Source: Microbacterium sp. LWO14-1.2
GTDB lineage: Bacteria; Actinomycetota; Actinomycetes; Actinomycetales; Microbacteriaceae
Length of the DNA stretch: 64,000 bases
Assembly: GCF_038397715.1 (NCBI RefSeq)
Contig: NZ_CP151633.1
Coordinates: forward strand, 2,294,001-2,358,000
Direction: 5' to 3'
In this document: one piece after another, positions 33,975 to 42,474 of the stretch
Layout: each line of letters begins with the position of its first letter
Position numbering within the stretch: position 1 is the first letter of the stretch
Notes under the pieces: model-generated
The model's input: the letters and a program-made list of their open reading frames with translations, nothing else
What the model was told of the DNA's origin: nothing
Database searches by the model: none
Translations under genes and position numbers: made by a program

Positions 33975-34736
33975 ATGCAGATCCAGGGATCCAGCGCTCT
34001 CGTCACCGGCGGCGCGTCGGGCCTCGGCCTCGCCACCGCGCGGGCGCTCGCCGCCGAGGGGGCCGTCGTCACGATCCTCGACCTCCCGTCGTCCGCCGGC
34101 GCGGAGATCGCCCACGAGCTCGGCGGCGTGTTCAGCCCCGGCGACGTGACGAACGCCGAGGACGCCGCAGCAGCCGCCCGTGCCGCACAGGACGCCGCTC
34201 CGCTGCGCATCGTCGTGAACTGCGCGGGTATCGCGCCCCCGGCCAAGGTGCTCGACCGCGAGGGCAACCCGGCGGTGCTCGCCGACTTCGAACGCATCGT
34301 GCGCATCAACCTCGTCGGCACGTTCAACGTGCTGTCCCAGGCCGCAGCCGTCATCGCGAAGAACGACCCCGTCGAGGGCGGTGACCGCGGCGTGGTCGTG
34401 AACACCGCGAGCGTCGCCGCGTTCGACGGCCAGATCGGGCAGCCCGCCTACTCGGCGTCGAAGGGCGGCGTCCACGCCATGACCCTCCCCGTCGCGCGCG
34501 AGCTCGCCCGCTACGGCATTCGCGTGTGCACGATCGCACCCGGCATCATGGAGACCCCGATGCTGATGGGACTGCCGCAGGAGGCCCAGGACTCGCTCGG
34601 CACCCAGGTGCCGTATCCGTCGCGGCTCGGCCGGCCCGACGAGTACGCATCGCTCGTGCGCCAGATCGTCGAGAACGGCTACCTCAACGGCGAGACGATC
34701 CGCCTCGACGGCGCGATCCGCATGGCGCCGAAGTGA
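33975..34736 (+). CDS. SDR oxidoreductase, 3-hydroxyacyl-CoA dehydrogenase type II-like
   Basis: 253 residues, Rossmann fold with TGGASGLGLATAR (residues about 10-22), NNAG-equivalent NCAGIAPP, catalytic Ser in NTASVAAFDGQIGQPAYSASKGG with Tyr-x-x-x-Lys, and the PGIMETPML segment after it. Length and these motifs match HSD10-like 3-hydroxyacyl-CoA dehydrogenases of fatty-acid or branched-chain breakdown. A second SDR gene follows after 88 bp. The substrate is inferred from family only. Confidence 0.88.
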   Translation: MQIQGSSALVTGGASGLGLATARALAAEGAVVTILDLPSSAGAEIAHELGGVFSPGDVTNAEDAAAAARAAQDAAPLRIVVNCAGIAPPAKVLDREGNPAVLADFERIVRINLVGTFNVLSQAAAVIAKNDPVEGGDRGVVVNTASVAAFDGQIGQPAYSASKGGVHAMTLPVARELARYGIRVCTIAPGIMETPMLMGLPQEAQDSLGTQVPYPSRLGRPDEYASLVRQIVENGYLNGETIRLDGAIRMAPK

Positions 34737-34749
34737 GCACCCCGCCGGC

Positions 34750-34810
34750 TTTCGAATCGCGCGCTTTGCACGAATCGGGGCGGCAGAACTGCAATTCAAG
34801 CGATTCGAAA
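34750..34810. promoter_or_regulatory. Inverted repeat between the two SDR genes
   Basis: TTTCGAATCG (34750-34759) and its exact complement CGATTCGAAA (34801-34810) face each other over 41 bp, and a third CGAATCG copy lies at 34771-34777. A spaced operator or a long stem are both possible. AT-richer than its surroundings. Confidence 0.45.
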
Positions 34811-34824
34811 CGGGAAGGTGGGCG

Positions 34825-35658
34825 ATGAGCGCACTGGCAGGCAAGACCATCCTCATGTCGGGCGGCAGCCGCGGCATCGGCCTCGCGATCGCCCTGCGTG
34901 CCGCGGCCGACGGCGCGAACATCGCGATGCTCGCGAAGACCGACTCCCCGCATCCGAAGCTCGAGGGCACGGTGCACACCGCGGCGGAGCAGATCCGCGC
35001 GGCGGGCGGGCAGGCGCTGCCGATCGTCGGCGACGTCCGTGACGACGACGACATCACCGAGGCCGTGCTGAAGACCCAGGGCGAGTTCGGCGGCATCGAC
35101 ATCGTCGTCAACAACGCCAGCGTCATCGACCTCTCTCGGTCGCTGGAGCTCGGAGCCAAGAAGTACGACCTCATGCAGGACGTGAACGTGCGCGGCACCT
35201 TCATGCTGTCGCGCGCCGCGATCCCCATGCTCAAGGATGCCGAGAACCCGCACATCCTGTCGCTGTCGCCGCCCCTCAACCCGACGCCGAGATGGCTCGG
35301 CGCGCACACCGGCTACACGCTCGCGAAGTTCGGCATGACCATGGTCACACTGGGTCTCGCGGCGGAGTTCGCCCGCGACGGCATCGCCGCCAACACCCTC
35401 TGGCCGCGCACGACCATCGCGACCGCGGCCGTGCAGAACCTGCTCGGCGGAGACAAGGTCATGGCCGCGAGCCGCACCGCCGAGATCTATGCCGACGCCG
35501 CCTACTCGGTGCTGACCAAGCCCGCCGGCGGGTACACGGGGCAGACGCTCATCGTGGAGGACGTGCTCGAGGCCGACGGCGTCACCGACTTCTCGCGGTA
35601 CGCGGCGGTGCAGGGCACCCCCGACGATCGCCTCTTCCCCGACATCTTCCTGGACTGA
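34825..35658 (+). CDS. SDR oxidoreductase, HSDL2-like
   Basis: 277 residues with SGGSRGIGLAIALRAA, the long NAD(P) loop AKTDSPHPKLEGTVHTAAEQI that is characteristic of the HSDL2-like branch, NNAS, catalytic region SLSPPLN ... TGYTLAKFGMTM (Tyr-x-x-x-Lys) and a late NTLWPRTTIATAAV. Human HSDL2 relatives act in lipid metabolism; the bacterial substrate is not known. Preceded by a CGAATCG inverted repeat and a GGGAAGG ribosome binding site. Confidence 0.88.
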   Translation: MSALAGKTILMSGGSRGIGLAIALRAAADGANIAMLAKTDSPHPKLEGTVHTAAEQIRAAGGQALPIVGDVRDDDDITEAVLKTQGEFGGIDIVVNNASVIDLSRSLELGAKKYDLMQDVNVRGTFMLSRAAIPMLKDAENPHILSLSPPLNPTPRWLGAHTGYTLAKFGMTMVTLGLAAEFARDGIAANTLWPRTTIATAAVQNLLGGDKVMAASRTAEIYADAAYSVLTKPAGGYTGQTLIVEDVLEADGVTDFSRYAAVQGTPDDRLFPDIFLD

Positions 35659-35691
35659 CGAGGGGGACGGGCGGCGCTTCTCCCGTCGCCG

Positions 35692-36441
35692 TCAGAACAG
35701 CAGGTAGACCGCGCCGACCACGGTGAGGACGATGACGATCCGGTCGAACAGCACCTGGTTCAGCCGCCGCGCGACGACGAGTCCGAGCAGCGCGCCGACG
35801 ACGACGAGCGGTGCGAGGGCGGCATCCATCAGCAGCACCGGCGGATGGAAGAGGCCGAGTCCGGCCAGGAACGGCACTTTCGTGACGTTGATGATCGCGA
35901 AGAACCAGGCCGATGTGCCGAGGAACACCTGCACCGGTGTGCGGGTCGCGAGGAAGTACATCGACATCACGGGTCCGCCGGCGTTCGCGACCATGGTCGT
36001 GAAACCGCCGAGCGTTCCGTAGGTGCCGGCGAGCAGGATGCCGCCGCGCGGCGTCTCCTGCACCTCCCGCCGACTCTGTCTCCACCGCCGCCACAGCGTC
36101 ACCGCGATCATGAGCAGCAGGATCACGCCGATCGCCCGGCGCACGATGCCGTCGCCCGCGATCGCGAGGAAGGCGAAACCGACGAGGAGCCCTGCCACGA
36201 CCGCCGGCGCGAGGCGCAGCAGCGTCGGCCAGTGCGCGTGGCGGCGATATGCGGCGATCGCGAAGACATCGCCGACCATGAGCAGCAGGAGCATCGCCGC
36301 CGTGGAGGTGCGGGCGGGAAGCACGGTCGCGAAGAGCGCGATCGCGAGGATGTTCGCGCCGGGGAGTGCTGTCTTCGAGATGCCGATCGTGACGGCGGCG
36401 AGGCCGAGGGCAGCCCACGCCCAGGGGTCGAGCGCGGGCAC
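35692..36441 (-). CDS. TSUP (TauE/SafE) family sulfite/organic anion permease
   Basis: 249 residues, seven to eight membrane segments, with the TSUP N-terminal GISKTALPGANILAIALFATVLPARTSTAAMLLLLMVGDV and a second repeat GTLGGFTTMVANAGGPVMSMYFL. The family exports sulfite, sulfoacetate or related anions, substrate here unknown. A GTG at 36441 with GGAG seven bases before it was chosen; the longer open frame overlaps the KDPG aldolase gene and is low-complexity. 25 bp downstream of the aldolase gene in the same direction. Confidence 0.87.
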   Translation of the reverse strand: MPALDPWAWAALGLAAVTIGISKTALPGANILAIALFATVLPARTSTAAMLLLLMVGDVFAIAAYRRHAHWPTLLRLAPAVVAGLLVGFAFLAIAGDGIVRRAIGVILLLMIAVTLWRRWRQSRREVQETPRGGILLAGTYGTLGGFTTMVANAGGPVMSMYFLATRTPVQVFLGTSAWFFAIINVTKVPFLAGLGLFHPPVLLMDAALAPLVVVGALLGLVVARRLNQVLFDRIVIVLTVVGAVYLLF

Positions 36442-36466
36442 GGTCAGACTCCGACCGTCACGCGCG

Positions 36467-37105
36467 TCAGCTCCGGGAAGCGGCGAGGGCGGCGGCGAAG
36501 CGCGCTGCGCGCTGCTCGAGGTCGGCCCAGTCGGAGTTCTTGATCGAGGCGCCGTTCGCGAGGTCGCCTCCGGCTCCCACGGCCACGGCCCCTGCCCTGA
36601 ACCAGTCGGCGAGGTTGTCGGGCGTGACGCCGCCGGTCGGCATGAGCGGCGCATCGGGGAACGGCCCGCGCAGCGCGCCGAGGTAGGAGGGGCCGCCGAG
36701 CGAGGCGGGGAAGATCTTCACCACGTCGACGCCGAGCTCGAGAGCGCCCATGACCTCGGTCGGGGTCATGGCTCCCGTCATGACGACGCGACCGGTGTCG
36801 AGCATGGTGCGGGTGAGCGCCGGCAGGGTGCCGGGGCTCACGAGGAATTCGGCGCCGGCGTCGGCCGCGGCCGTCGCCTGCTCGGCGGTGGTCACGGTGC
36901 CTGCTCCGACGTAGGCGGCGTCGCCGTGGCGGGCGATGAGTTCGCGGATGACGGCGGGAGCATCGGGGGTCGAGAACGTGACCTCGATGCCGGTCACCCC
37001 GCCGCGGATGATCGCCTCGGACGCCTCGAGAGCGAGCTCGGGGGAGGGTGCGCGGAGGACGGCGAGGACGCCGGTGGCGCGGGCGCGGTCGAGACGGTCG
37101 GGCAT
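36467..37105 (-). CDS. eda: 2-dehydro-3-deoxy-phosphogluconate (KDPG/KHG) aldolase family protein
   Basis: 212-residue class I aldolase barrel. The Schiff-base lysine is Lys130 (GVDVVKIFPAS), with the proton-transferring Glu41 (GVTGIEVTFSTP) and the phosphate-binding GGVTPDNLADWFRAG. It would split KDPG or a related 2-keto-3-deoxy acid to pyruvate and an aldehyde. No dehydratase or KDG kinase adjoins, so the exact substrate is open; the neighbouring TSUP permease may share its transcript. AAGGAG lies five to six bases before the ATG. Confidence 0.88.
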   Translation of the reverse strand: MPDRLDRARATGVLAVLRAPSPELALEASEAIIRGGVTGIEVTFSTPDAPAVIRELIARHGDAAYVGAGTVTTAEQATAAADAGAEFLVSPGTLPALTRTMLDTGRVVMTGAMTPTEVMGALELGVDVVKIFPASLGGPSYLGALRGPFPDAPLMPTGGVTPDNLADWFRAGAVAVGAGGDLANGASIKNSDWADLEQRAARFAAALAASRS

Positions 37106-37157
37106 CGAGGCTCCTTCAGTGGGGGATGCGTCCATTCTCTCGGACGCGCACCTGTAG

Positions 37158-37655
37158 CTACAAGCTGTGCGACGGCCAGACGTCGATCGCGTCCTTCGAC
37201 TGCTTGAGCCCGAGCCCGGAGTGCTCGCGCAGCAGCTTGATCGCGGCGATCGCCTGCTCGGCCGCGACCAGGCGGTCGATCTCGGCCGTGACGGAGGCCG
37301 GGAGGGACGAGCGCAGCGCCGCGGCATCCGTCGGCGACGACGACACGAGCGGGATCGCCGTCGTCGCCGGCGCGGAACCCACCACCCAGCGATCGATGCG
37401 GTTCTTCGCCTCGCGCAGGCTCACGTCGGTGTGGTCTCGATAGACCTTGATCGCCTGGATCTTCTGCTCGGCGGCGACGAGCCGGTCGATCTCGGCGACG
37501 ACGTCCGGCCGCAGGGCGACGGCGGCACCCGGGTGGCCGGCCGGCGAACCGGGCGTCGCGGGAGCCTGCGGGCGCATCGCCCGGAAGGACCGCGACAGCA
37601 GGGCGACCACGATCAGGGCGGCGATGAGGATTCCGATGATCCACACGAGGTCCAT
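37158..37655 (-). CDS. Membrane-anchored protein with two ribosomal L7/L12-C-terminal-like modules
   Basis: 165 residues: one transmembrane helix (about 3-22), a Pro/Ala linker, then two near-identical modules at about 51-90 and 122-161. Each reads AEIDRLVAAEQ(K/A)I(Q/A)AIK, then a short turn and a (L)(R/K)(E/Q)(A/S)K helix, the helix-turn-helix core of the bL12 C-terminal domain. The first module ends DHTDVSLREAK, the second EHSGLGLKQSK. The protein is not ribosomal. Function unknown; a protein-docking role is a guess from the fold. TAGACT seven bases upstream of the ATG decides the start. Confidence 0.78.
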   Translation of the reverse strand: MDLVWIIGILIAALIVVALLSRSFRAMRPQAPATPGSPAGHPGAAVALRPDVVAEIDRLVAAEQKIQAIKVYRDHTDVSLREAKNRIDRWVVGSAPATTAIPLVSSSPTDAAALRSSLPASVTAEIDRLVAAEQAIAAIKLLREHSGLGLKQSKDAIDVWPSHSL

Positions 37656-37662
37656 GGTGGCC

Positions 37663-37668
37663 AGTCTA
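37663..37668 (-). promoter_or_regulatory. Leaderless-type -10 (TAGACT) for the 37655 gene
   Basis: TAGACT on the minus strand ends seven bases before the ATG at 37655. Divergent to the rlmN promoter in an 80-bp gap. Confidence 0.55.
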
Positions 37669-37723
37669 GGCAGGGCCGCCGACGCCGGCCCGACCACCCA
37701 GGCGGCTCCCACCCGGCCCCCGG

Positions 37724-37729
37724 TACCCT
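37724..37729 (+). promoter_or_regulatory. Leaderless-type -10 (TACCCT) for rlmN
   Basis: TACCCT ends six bases before the rlmN ATG. The GGAG between them is only two bases from the start, too near to be a ribosome binding site. Confidence 0.5.
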
Positions 37730-37735
37730 GGAGAC

Positions 37736-39028
37736 ATGACCCAGAATCCCCGCACGCGCGAGACGCGCGCTCAGGCAGCGCCCGCGTCGTCCCGTTCGGG
37801 GACCGCGATCCGTTCGACCGGCGGCACCCAGGTGCGCCCGGCGACCGAGGGCTGGACCCAGCAGAAGGATGCCGAGGGTCGGCCGCTCCTGCAGTTCGCG
37901 AGCCCGAAGCGCGGCAAGCCGCCCGTGCACCTGGCCGACCTCACTCCGGCCGAGCGCGTCGAGAAGGTCACCGAGCTCGGGCTGCCGGGCTTCCGGGCGA
38001 AGCAGCTCGCGACCCACTACTTCCGCCACTACACGTCCGACCCGGCGGAGATGACCGACCTTCCCGCCGGAATCCGCGACGACCTCGTGGCCGGCATGCT
38101 GCCGCCGCTCATGACCGAGGTGCGCCGTCTCGAGACCGACCGCGGCGACACGATCAAGTTCCTCTGGCGTCTGCACGACGGCGCTCTCGTCGAGTCGGTG
38201 CTCATGCGCTACCCCGGCCGCATCACGCTGTGCGTGTCGTCGCAGGCCGGATGCGGCATGAACTGCCCGTTCTGCGCGACCGGCCAGGCGGGCCTCACGC
38301 GCAACATGTCGACCGCCGAGATCATCGAGCAGATCGTGCGGGCCAATCGGGCGATCGCGAACGGCGAGCTGGGCGGCAAGAAGGCCGACGACCACTCGAT
38401 GGAACGCGTCTCCAACATCGTCTTCATGGGCATGGGTGAGCCGCTCGCGAACTACAAGCGGGTCATGGACGCCGTCCGCACCATGGTCGCCCCGCAGCCC
38501 GACGGCCTCGGTATGAGCGCGCGCGGCATCACCGTCTCGACCGTCGGCCTCGTGCCGGCGATCAAGAAGCTCGCCGACGAGAACATCCCGGTGACGTTCG
38601 CCCTGTCGCTGCACGCGCCGGACGACCACCTTCGCGACGAGCTCATCCCGGTGAACTCGCGCTGGAAGGTCGACGAGGCACTCGACGCCGCCTACGGCTA
38701 CTACGCCAAGACCGGCCGCCGCGTCTCGATCGAGTACGCGCTCATCAAGGACATGAACGACCACGCGTGGCGCGCCGACCTCCTCGCCGAGAAGCTCAAT
38801 GCGCGCGGGCGGGGCTGGGTGCACGTGAACCCGATCCCGCTCAACCCGACGCCCGGCTCGATCTGGACGTCGTCGGACCGTGACGTCACCGACGAGTTCG
38901 TGCGCCGGCTCAACGACGCCGGCATCCCGACGACCCTCCGCGACACCCGCGGCAAGGAGATCGACGGCGCCTGCGGTCAGCTCGTCGCGACCACGGAGGA
39001 TGAAGCGGCCTCGGCCGCGATGGCCTGA
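37736..39028 (+). CDS. rlmN: Dual-specificity rRNA/tRNA adenine C2-methyltransferase
   Basis: Radical-SAM enzyme that makes 2-methyladenosine at 23S A2503 and in some tRNAs. The cluster motif is Cys173-x3-Cys177-x2-Cys180 (CGMNCPFC); the structural/resolving Cys166 (CVSSQ) and the methyl-carrying Cys413 (DGACGQL) are in place. [10 protein letters not shown] and the [17 protein letters not shown] region are typical. At 430 residues it carries about 50 extra N-terminal residues (basic, Ala/Ser/Thr-rich) compared with Escherichia coli; the leaderless-type promoter supports this longer start. Confidence 0.96.
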   Translation: MTQNPRTRETRAQAAPASSRSGTAIRSTGGTQVRPATEGWTQQKDAEGRPLLQFASPKRGKPPVHLADLTPAERVEKVTELGLPGFRAKQLATHYFRHYTSDPAEMTDLPAGIRDDLVAGMLPPLMTEVRRLETDRGDTIKFLWRLHDGALVESVLMRYPGRITLCVSSQAGCGMNCPFCATGQAGLTRNMSTAEIIEQIVRANRAIANGELGGKKADDHSMERVSNIVFMGMGEPLANYKRVMDAVRTMVAPQPDGLGMSARGITVSTVGLVPAIKKLADENIPVTFALSLHAPDDHLRDELIPVNSRWKVDEALDAAYGYYAKTGRRVSIEYALIKDMNDHAWRADLLAEKLNARGRGWVHVNPIPLNPTPGSIWTSSDRDVTDEFVRRLNDAGIPTTLRDTRGKEIDGACGQLVATTEDEAASAAMA

Positions 39029-39097
39029 CCCGACGAATCGGCTGGAAGCTGGGGGCATTCAAAGCCTTCTTCCAACGGATGCTCAGGCGGCATTTCG

Positions 39098-39103
39098 TAG
39101 ATT
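39098..39103 (+). promoter_or_regulatory. Leaderless-type -10 (TAGATT) for the DUF4407 gene
   Basis: TAGATT ends six bases before the ATG at 39110; no Shine-Dalgarno. Confidence 0.55.
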
Positions 39104-39109
39104 GTCGGG

Positions 39110-40717
39110 ATGCCCTATTCCGCTCACCGTCCAGGACGGTTCGATTCGCAGGGCCGGATCATCCTCGACAGCGACCCGAACGCTGACACGGACGACCTGG
39201 ACTTCCTGCGCGCCTACGAGCCGACCGGTGCCGACGACCGCGCCGAAGCGCAGCCGACCGTGCCGATCGACGACGCCGCGGTGACGCCGGAGGACGAGAC
39301 GGATGCCGCGGCATCCGCCTCTCGCGAGCCGAAGCCGCGGCGGAAGCCCCGCGAGCGGAAGCCCCGGGTGCCCGGGTCCCGGTTGCGGACGCTCGCGATC
39401 CTCGGCGGCGCCGAGGGGGAGATCCTCGACCGCGTCCCCGGCGAGACGCCGCGCTTCGTGCAGATGTTCTTCGTGCTCGCGGGGACCGCCCTCGTCTCGG
39501 CGATCTCGATGCTCTTCGCCCTCACCACCGGGGTGCAGGCGGCGATCTGGCTGGCCGTGCCGCTGGCGATCGTGTGGGCGCTCATCATCTTCAACCTCGA
39601 CCGCTTCCTCACCTCGACCATGACGTCGACGCGCAACCTCTGGCGCCTCATCGGGCTCGCCATCCCGCGCGTCATCATGGCCGCGATCATCGGCTTCGTG
39701 GTCGCCGAGCCGCTCGTGCTGCAGATCTTCCACAACGACATCTCGCGCGAGGTCGCCGCCACCAACATCACGCAGGCGCAGTCCGACCAGGAGGCCCTCG
39801 AGACGGGGCCCGAGAAGAAGGCCCTCGACGCGGCATCCGACCGTGTGGCCGAGCTCGAGAACCAAGCCGCGACGGGCATCGTGGCCGGAACCGAGTCGTC
39901 GTCGGCGACCGAGTCCGCCGCGCAGGCCACGGTCGACGACCTCACCGCGAAGATGACCGCGCAGCAGGCCGTGATCGACCAGGCGCGCGTGCTCTACCAG
40001 TGCGAGTTGACCGGCGAGGGCGCGGGCACCGTGCCGGGCTGCACCGGTGTGAACGGCGAGGGCGCGAGCTCGGACGCCGCGCAGGCGCAACTCGCCGAGG
40101 CGCAGCAGACCTACGACGCGCTCGCCGCGCAGCTGCGCACCGCGAACGAAGAGCTCGCCGCCGCCGGCACCGCCGCGAAGGAGAACACCTCGACCTCGGA
40201 GACGCAGAACCGGCAGCAGGCGCAGGACCAGCTCCCGGCCGCCCGCGACACCTACGAGTCGGCGCTCGCCGCGTACAACGCGCGGGCCGAGTCCGTGGCT
40301 TCCGGCAACGCGGGAGCCACCGGACTGCTGAGCCAGATCAGCGGCCTCAACCGGCTCAGCGAGAAGGAGCCCGCGATCCTCTGGGCCCACATCCTCATCG
40401 CGGCGCTCTTCTTCATGATCGAGCTGCTGCCCGTGCTCGTGAAGGTGCTCACGTCGTACGGCGACCCGTCGCTGTACGAGCGGGCGCTGGCGATCCGCAA
40501 GCAGGTCGCCCTCGACAAGGTCACTGCCGAAGGCTTCCGCGACCGGGCCGCGATCGTGAACGAGCAGTCGAACGGCATCCAGGCCGAGGCGGATGCGGCG
40601 GCTCCGCAGACCCGCGCGGAGCGGCGCGAGGCGGAGCAGGAGCGAGAGCGCGCCGATCAGCGCGCGCAAGCCCAGACGCTGGAGGAGCAGGAGCGGATGC
40701 TGCAGTCGCAGGGCTGA
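39110..40717 (+). CDS. DUF4407 membrane protein with large extracytoplasmic coiled coil
   Basis: 535 residues. A charged cytoplasmic N-terminus (1-115) leads to three membrane segments (about 117-138, 144-163, 180-203), a 215-residue extracytoplasmic region predicted as coiled coil (Ala/Glu/Gln-rich, with KKALDAASDRVAELE), a fourth membrane helix (about 421-445) and a cytoplasmic Arg/Glu/Gln-rich helix at the end. The outer region has a lone Cys pair, C-x13-C, that could form a disulfide. The family is uncharacterised. Gene is single with a leaderless-type promoter. Confidence 0.88.
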   Translation: MPYSAHRPGRFDSQGRIILDSDPNADTDDLDFLRAYEPTGADDRAEAQPTVPIDDAAVTPEDETDAAASASREPKPRRKPRERKPRVPGSRLRTLAILGGAEGEILDRVPGETPRFVQMFFVLAGTALVSAISMLFALTTGVQAAIWLAVPLAIVWALIIFNLDRFLTSTMTSTRNLWRLIGLAIPRVIMAAIIGFVVAEPLVLQIFHNDISREVAATNITQAQSDQEALETGPEKKALDAASDRVAELENQAATGIVAGTESSSATESAAQATVDDLTAKMTAQQAVIDQARVLYQCELTGEGAGTVPGCTGVNGEGASSDAAQAQLAEAQQTYDALAAQLRTANEELAAAGTAAKENTSTSETQNRQQAQDQLPAARDTYESALAAYNARAESVASGNAGATGLLSQISGLNRLSEKEPAILWAHILIAALFFMIELLPVLVKVLTSYGDPSLYERALAIRKQVALDKVTAEGFRDRAAIVNEQSNGIQAEADAAAPQTRAERREAEQERERADQRAQAQTLEEQERMLQSQG

Positions 40718-40780
40718 CCGGCCCGGTCCGTCGAGGTGGTATGAAGGCGTCGAGTTCGGGGTGCTTTCAGCGAGGCCCCT

Positions 40781-40786
40781 TACGGT
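40781..40786 (+). promoter_or_regulatory. Leaderless-type -10 (TACGGT) for the 40793 gene
   Basis: TACGGT ends six bases before the ATG. Confidence 0.45.
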
Positions 40787-40792
40787 GAGCGC

Positions 40793-41278
40793 ATGACGAC
40801 GCGCCGTTCCCGCATCCTGGTGTCCCTCATCGGTGTGCTGGCCGTGACCCTCTATGCCGCGCTCGCCGCGGTGCAGATCCTCGTGCTCAACCCGCTCGCC
40901 GCTGCGCCCGGTCTGACGCTCGACGACATCCGGGCGGACATGCACGGCGCCAACGAGAGCCTGGGTGCCGAGGTCGTGTTCTTCGTGCTGGGGATCGGAG
41001 TCGCGCTCGCGGTCGCCGTCGCGATCACAGTCATCGTGAGGTCGGCGCCACCCCGGCTCGCCGCGATGCTCTTCCTCTCGATCCTCACGACAGGCGTGAT
41101 CGCGTACTTCATCGCGTCGTTCACCGCCGGGATGGGACTCGCCGACACGTACGGGATCGGCGGCGGCGACCATTCGCCATGGTCGCGCCTGCTGTACGTG
41201 ACGAGCCTGGCCTCGCTCGTCGCGGTTGTGACGCTCGCCGTGCAGTCCGCGCGGGGCGGCCGGCTGTCGCGCGCGTGA
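40793..41278 (+). CDS. Small four-helix membrane protein, unknown
   Basis: 161 residues with about four membrane segments (around 8-32, 60-82, 87-112 and 132-152) and short basic ends (MTTRRSR, RGGRLSRA). Between segments 1 and 2 lies a loop with DDIRADMHGANESLG; between 3 and 4 GLADTYGIGGGDHSPWS. No family recognised. It has its own leaderless-type promoter and is followed by a repeat cluster at 41296-41368. Confidence 0.72.
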   Translation: MTTRRSRILVSLIGVLAVTLYAALAAVQILVLNPLAAAPGLTLDDIRADMHGANESLGAEVVFFVLGIGVALAVAVAITVIVRSAPPRLAAMLFLSILTTGVIAYFIASFTAGMGLADTYGIGGGDHSPWSRLLYVTSLASLVAVVTLAVQSARGGRLSRA

Positions 41279-41295
41279 TGTCGGTCCGGCGCGCT

Positions 41296-41368
41296 GAGAT
41301 CAGGAGGGTGCACCGAGATCAGGAGTGTGCGCCGGGATCCGTCCTTTTCTCGGAGCATCCTCCTGATC
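41296..41368 (+). repeat. Direct and inverted repeat cluster (possible terminator)
   Basis: GAGATCAGGAGGGTGC (41296-41311) recurs with one change at 41315-41330, and GCATCCTCCTGATC (41355-41368) is its inverted partner. Either direct copy can pair with the inverted one, the first over 14 bp with one G-U, giving two competing hairpins ahead of the aldo/keto reductase gene. Confidence 0.7.
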
Positions 41369-41409
41369 CGGGATGCCGCAACCCGGCCCAGCATGCCGGT
41401 GTGCGCGAG

Positions 41410-41415
41410 TAGCGT
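41410..41415 (+). promoter_or_regulatory. Leaderless-type -10 (TAGCGT) for the aldo/keto reductase gene
   Basis: TAGCGT ends six bases before the ATG at 41422. Confidence 0.5.
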
Positions 41416-41421
41416 TGGCTC

Positions 41422-42435
41422 ATGGTCAACTATCGCTACCTCGGAAACAGCGGCCTCAAGGTCTCGGAGATCACCTACGGCAACTGGGTCACCCACGCAT
41501 CGCAGGTCGAAGACGACGCGGCCGTCAAGACCGTGCACGCCGCCCTCGACGCCGGGATCACCACGTTCGACACCGCCGACGCCTACGCCAACACCGCGGC
41601 CGAGGTCATCCTCGGCAAGGCGCTCGAAGGGCAGCGCCGCGAGGGTCTCGAGATCTTCACCAAGGTGTACTTCCCGACCGGCGCGAAGGGCCCGAACGAC
41701 ACCGGCCTCAGCCGCAAGCACATCATGGACTCGATCAACGGATCGCTGAAGCGCCTCGGCACCGACTACGTCGACCTGTACCAGGCGCATCGCTTCGACT
41801 ACGAGACCCCGCTCGAGGAGACGTTCCAGGCGTTCGCCGACATCGTCCGCCAGGGCAAGGCGCTCTACATCGGCGTCTCCGAGTGGACCGCCGAGCAGCT
41901 GCGCGAGGGTCACGCGCTCGCGAAGCAGCTCGGCATCCAGCTCATCTCGAACCAGCCCCAGTACTCCATGCTGTGGCGTGTCATCGAGGGCAAAGTCGTT
42001 CCCGCGTCGGAGGAGCTCGGCATCTCGCAGATCGTCTGGTCGCCGATGGCGCAGGGCGTGCTCAGCGGAAAGTACCTCCCCGGGCAGCCCGTGCCCGAGG
42101 GGTCGCGCGCGACGGACCCGCACAGCGGCGCCGACTTCATCAAGAGCTTCCTCAAGGACGACATCCTCGAGGCGGTGCAGAAGCTCAAGCCGATCGCCGA
42201 GCAGGCCGGTCTCACCATGCCGCAGCTCGCGATCGCGTGGGTGCTGCAGAACCCGAACGTCGCCGCCGCCCTGGTCGGAGCCTCGCGTCCGGAGCAGCTC
42301 GCCGACACGGTCAAGGCGTCCGGTGTGAAGCTCGACGCCGACACGCTGTCCGCGATCGACGAGGCGCTCGGCGACACGGTCAACCGCGACGCCGAGCGCA
42401 CGTACGAGACGTCGCCGAAGACCCGCCTGGTCTGA
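41422..42435 (+). CDS. Aldo/keto reductase, KvAP-beta-like (AKR6/AKR11-type)
   Basis: 337-residue NADPH-dependent oxidoreductase barrel. The tetrad is visible: Asp and Tyr in FDTADAYANTAAE, Lys in IFTKVYFPTG, His in YQAHRFDYETP. The C-terminal coenzyme clamp is VGASRPEQLADTVKASGV. The sequence (MVNYRYLGNSGLKVSEITYGNW) follows the YghZ/voltage-gated potassium channel beta-subunit branch, which reduces methylglyoxal and similar aldehydes. Single gene; a long hairpin follows its stop. Confidence 0.9.
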   Translation: MVNYRYLGNSGLKVSEITYGNWVTHASQVEDDAAVKTVHAALDAGITTFDTADAYANTAAEVILGKALEGQRREGLEIFTKVYFPTGAKGPNDTGLSRKHIMDSINGSLKRLGTDYVDLYQAHRFDYETPLEETFQAFADIVRQGKALYIGVSEWTAEQLREGHALAKQLGIQLISNQPQYSMLWRVIEGKVVPASEELGISQIVWSPMAQGVLSGKYLPGQPVPEGSRATDPHSGADFIKSFLKDDILEAVQKLKPIAEQAGLTMPQLAIAWVLQNPNVAAALVGASRPEQLADTVKASGVKLDADTLSAIDEALGDTVNRDAERTYETSPKTRLV

Positions 42436-42474
42436 CCGGAGCGCCCCCGCGCCTCGCTCCTCGCGCCACCGCGT

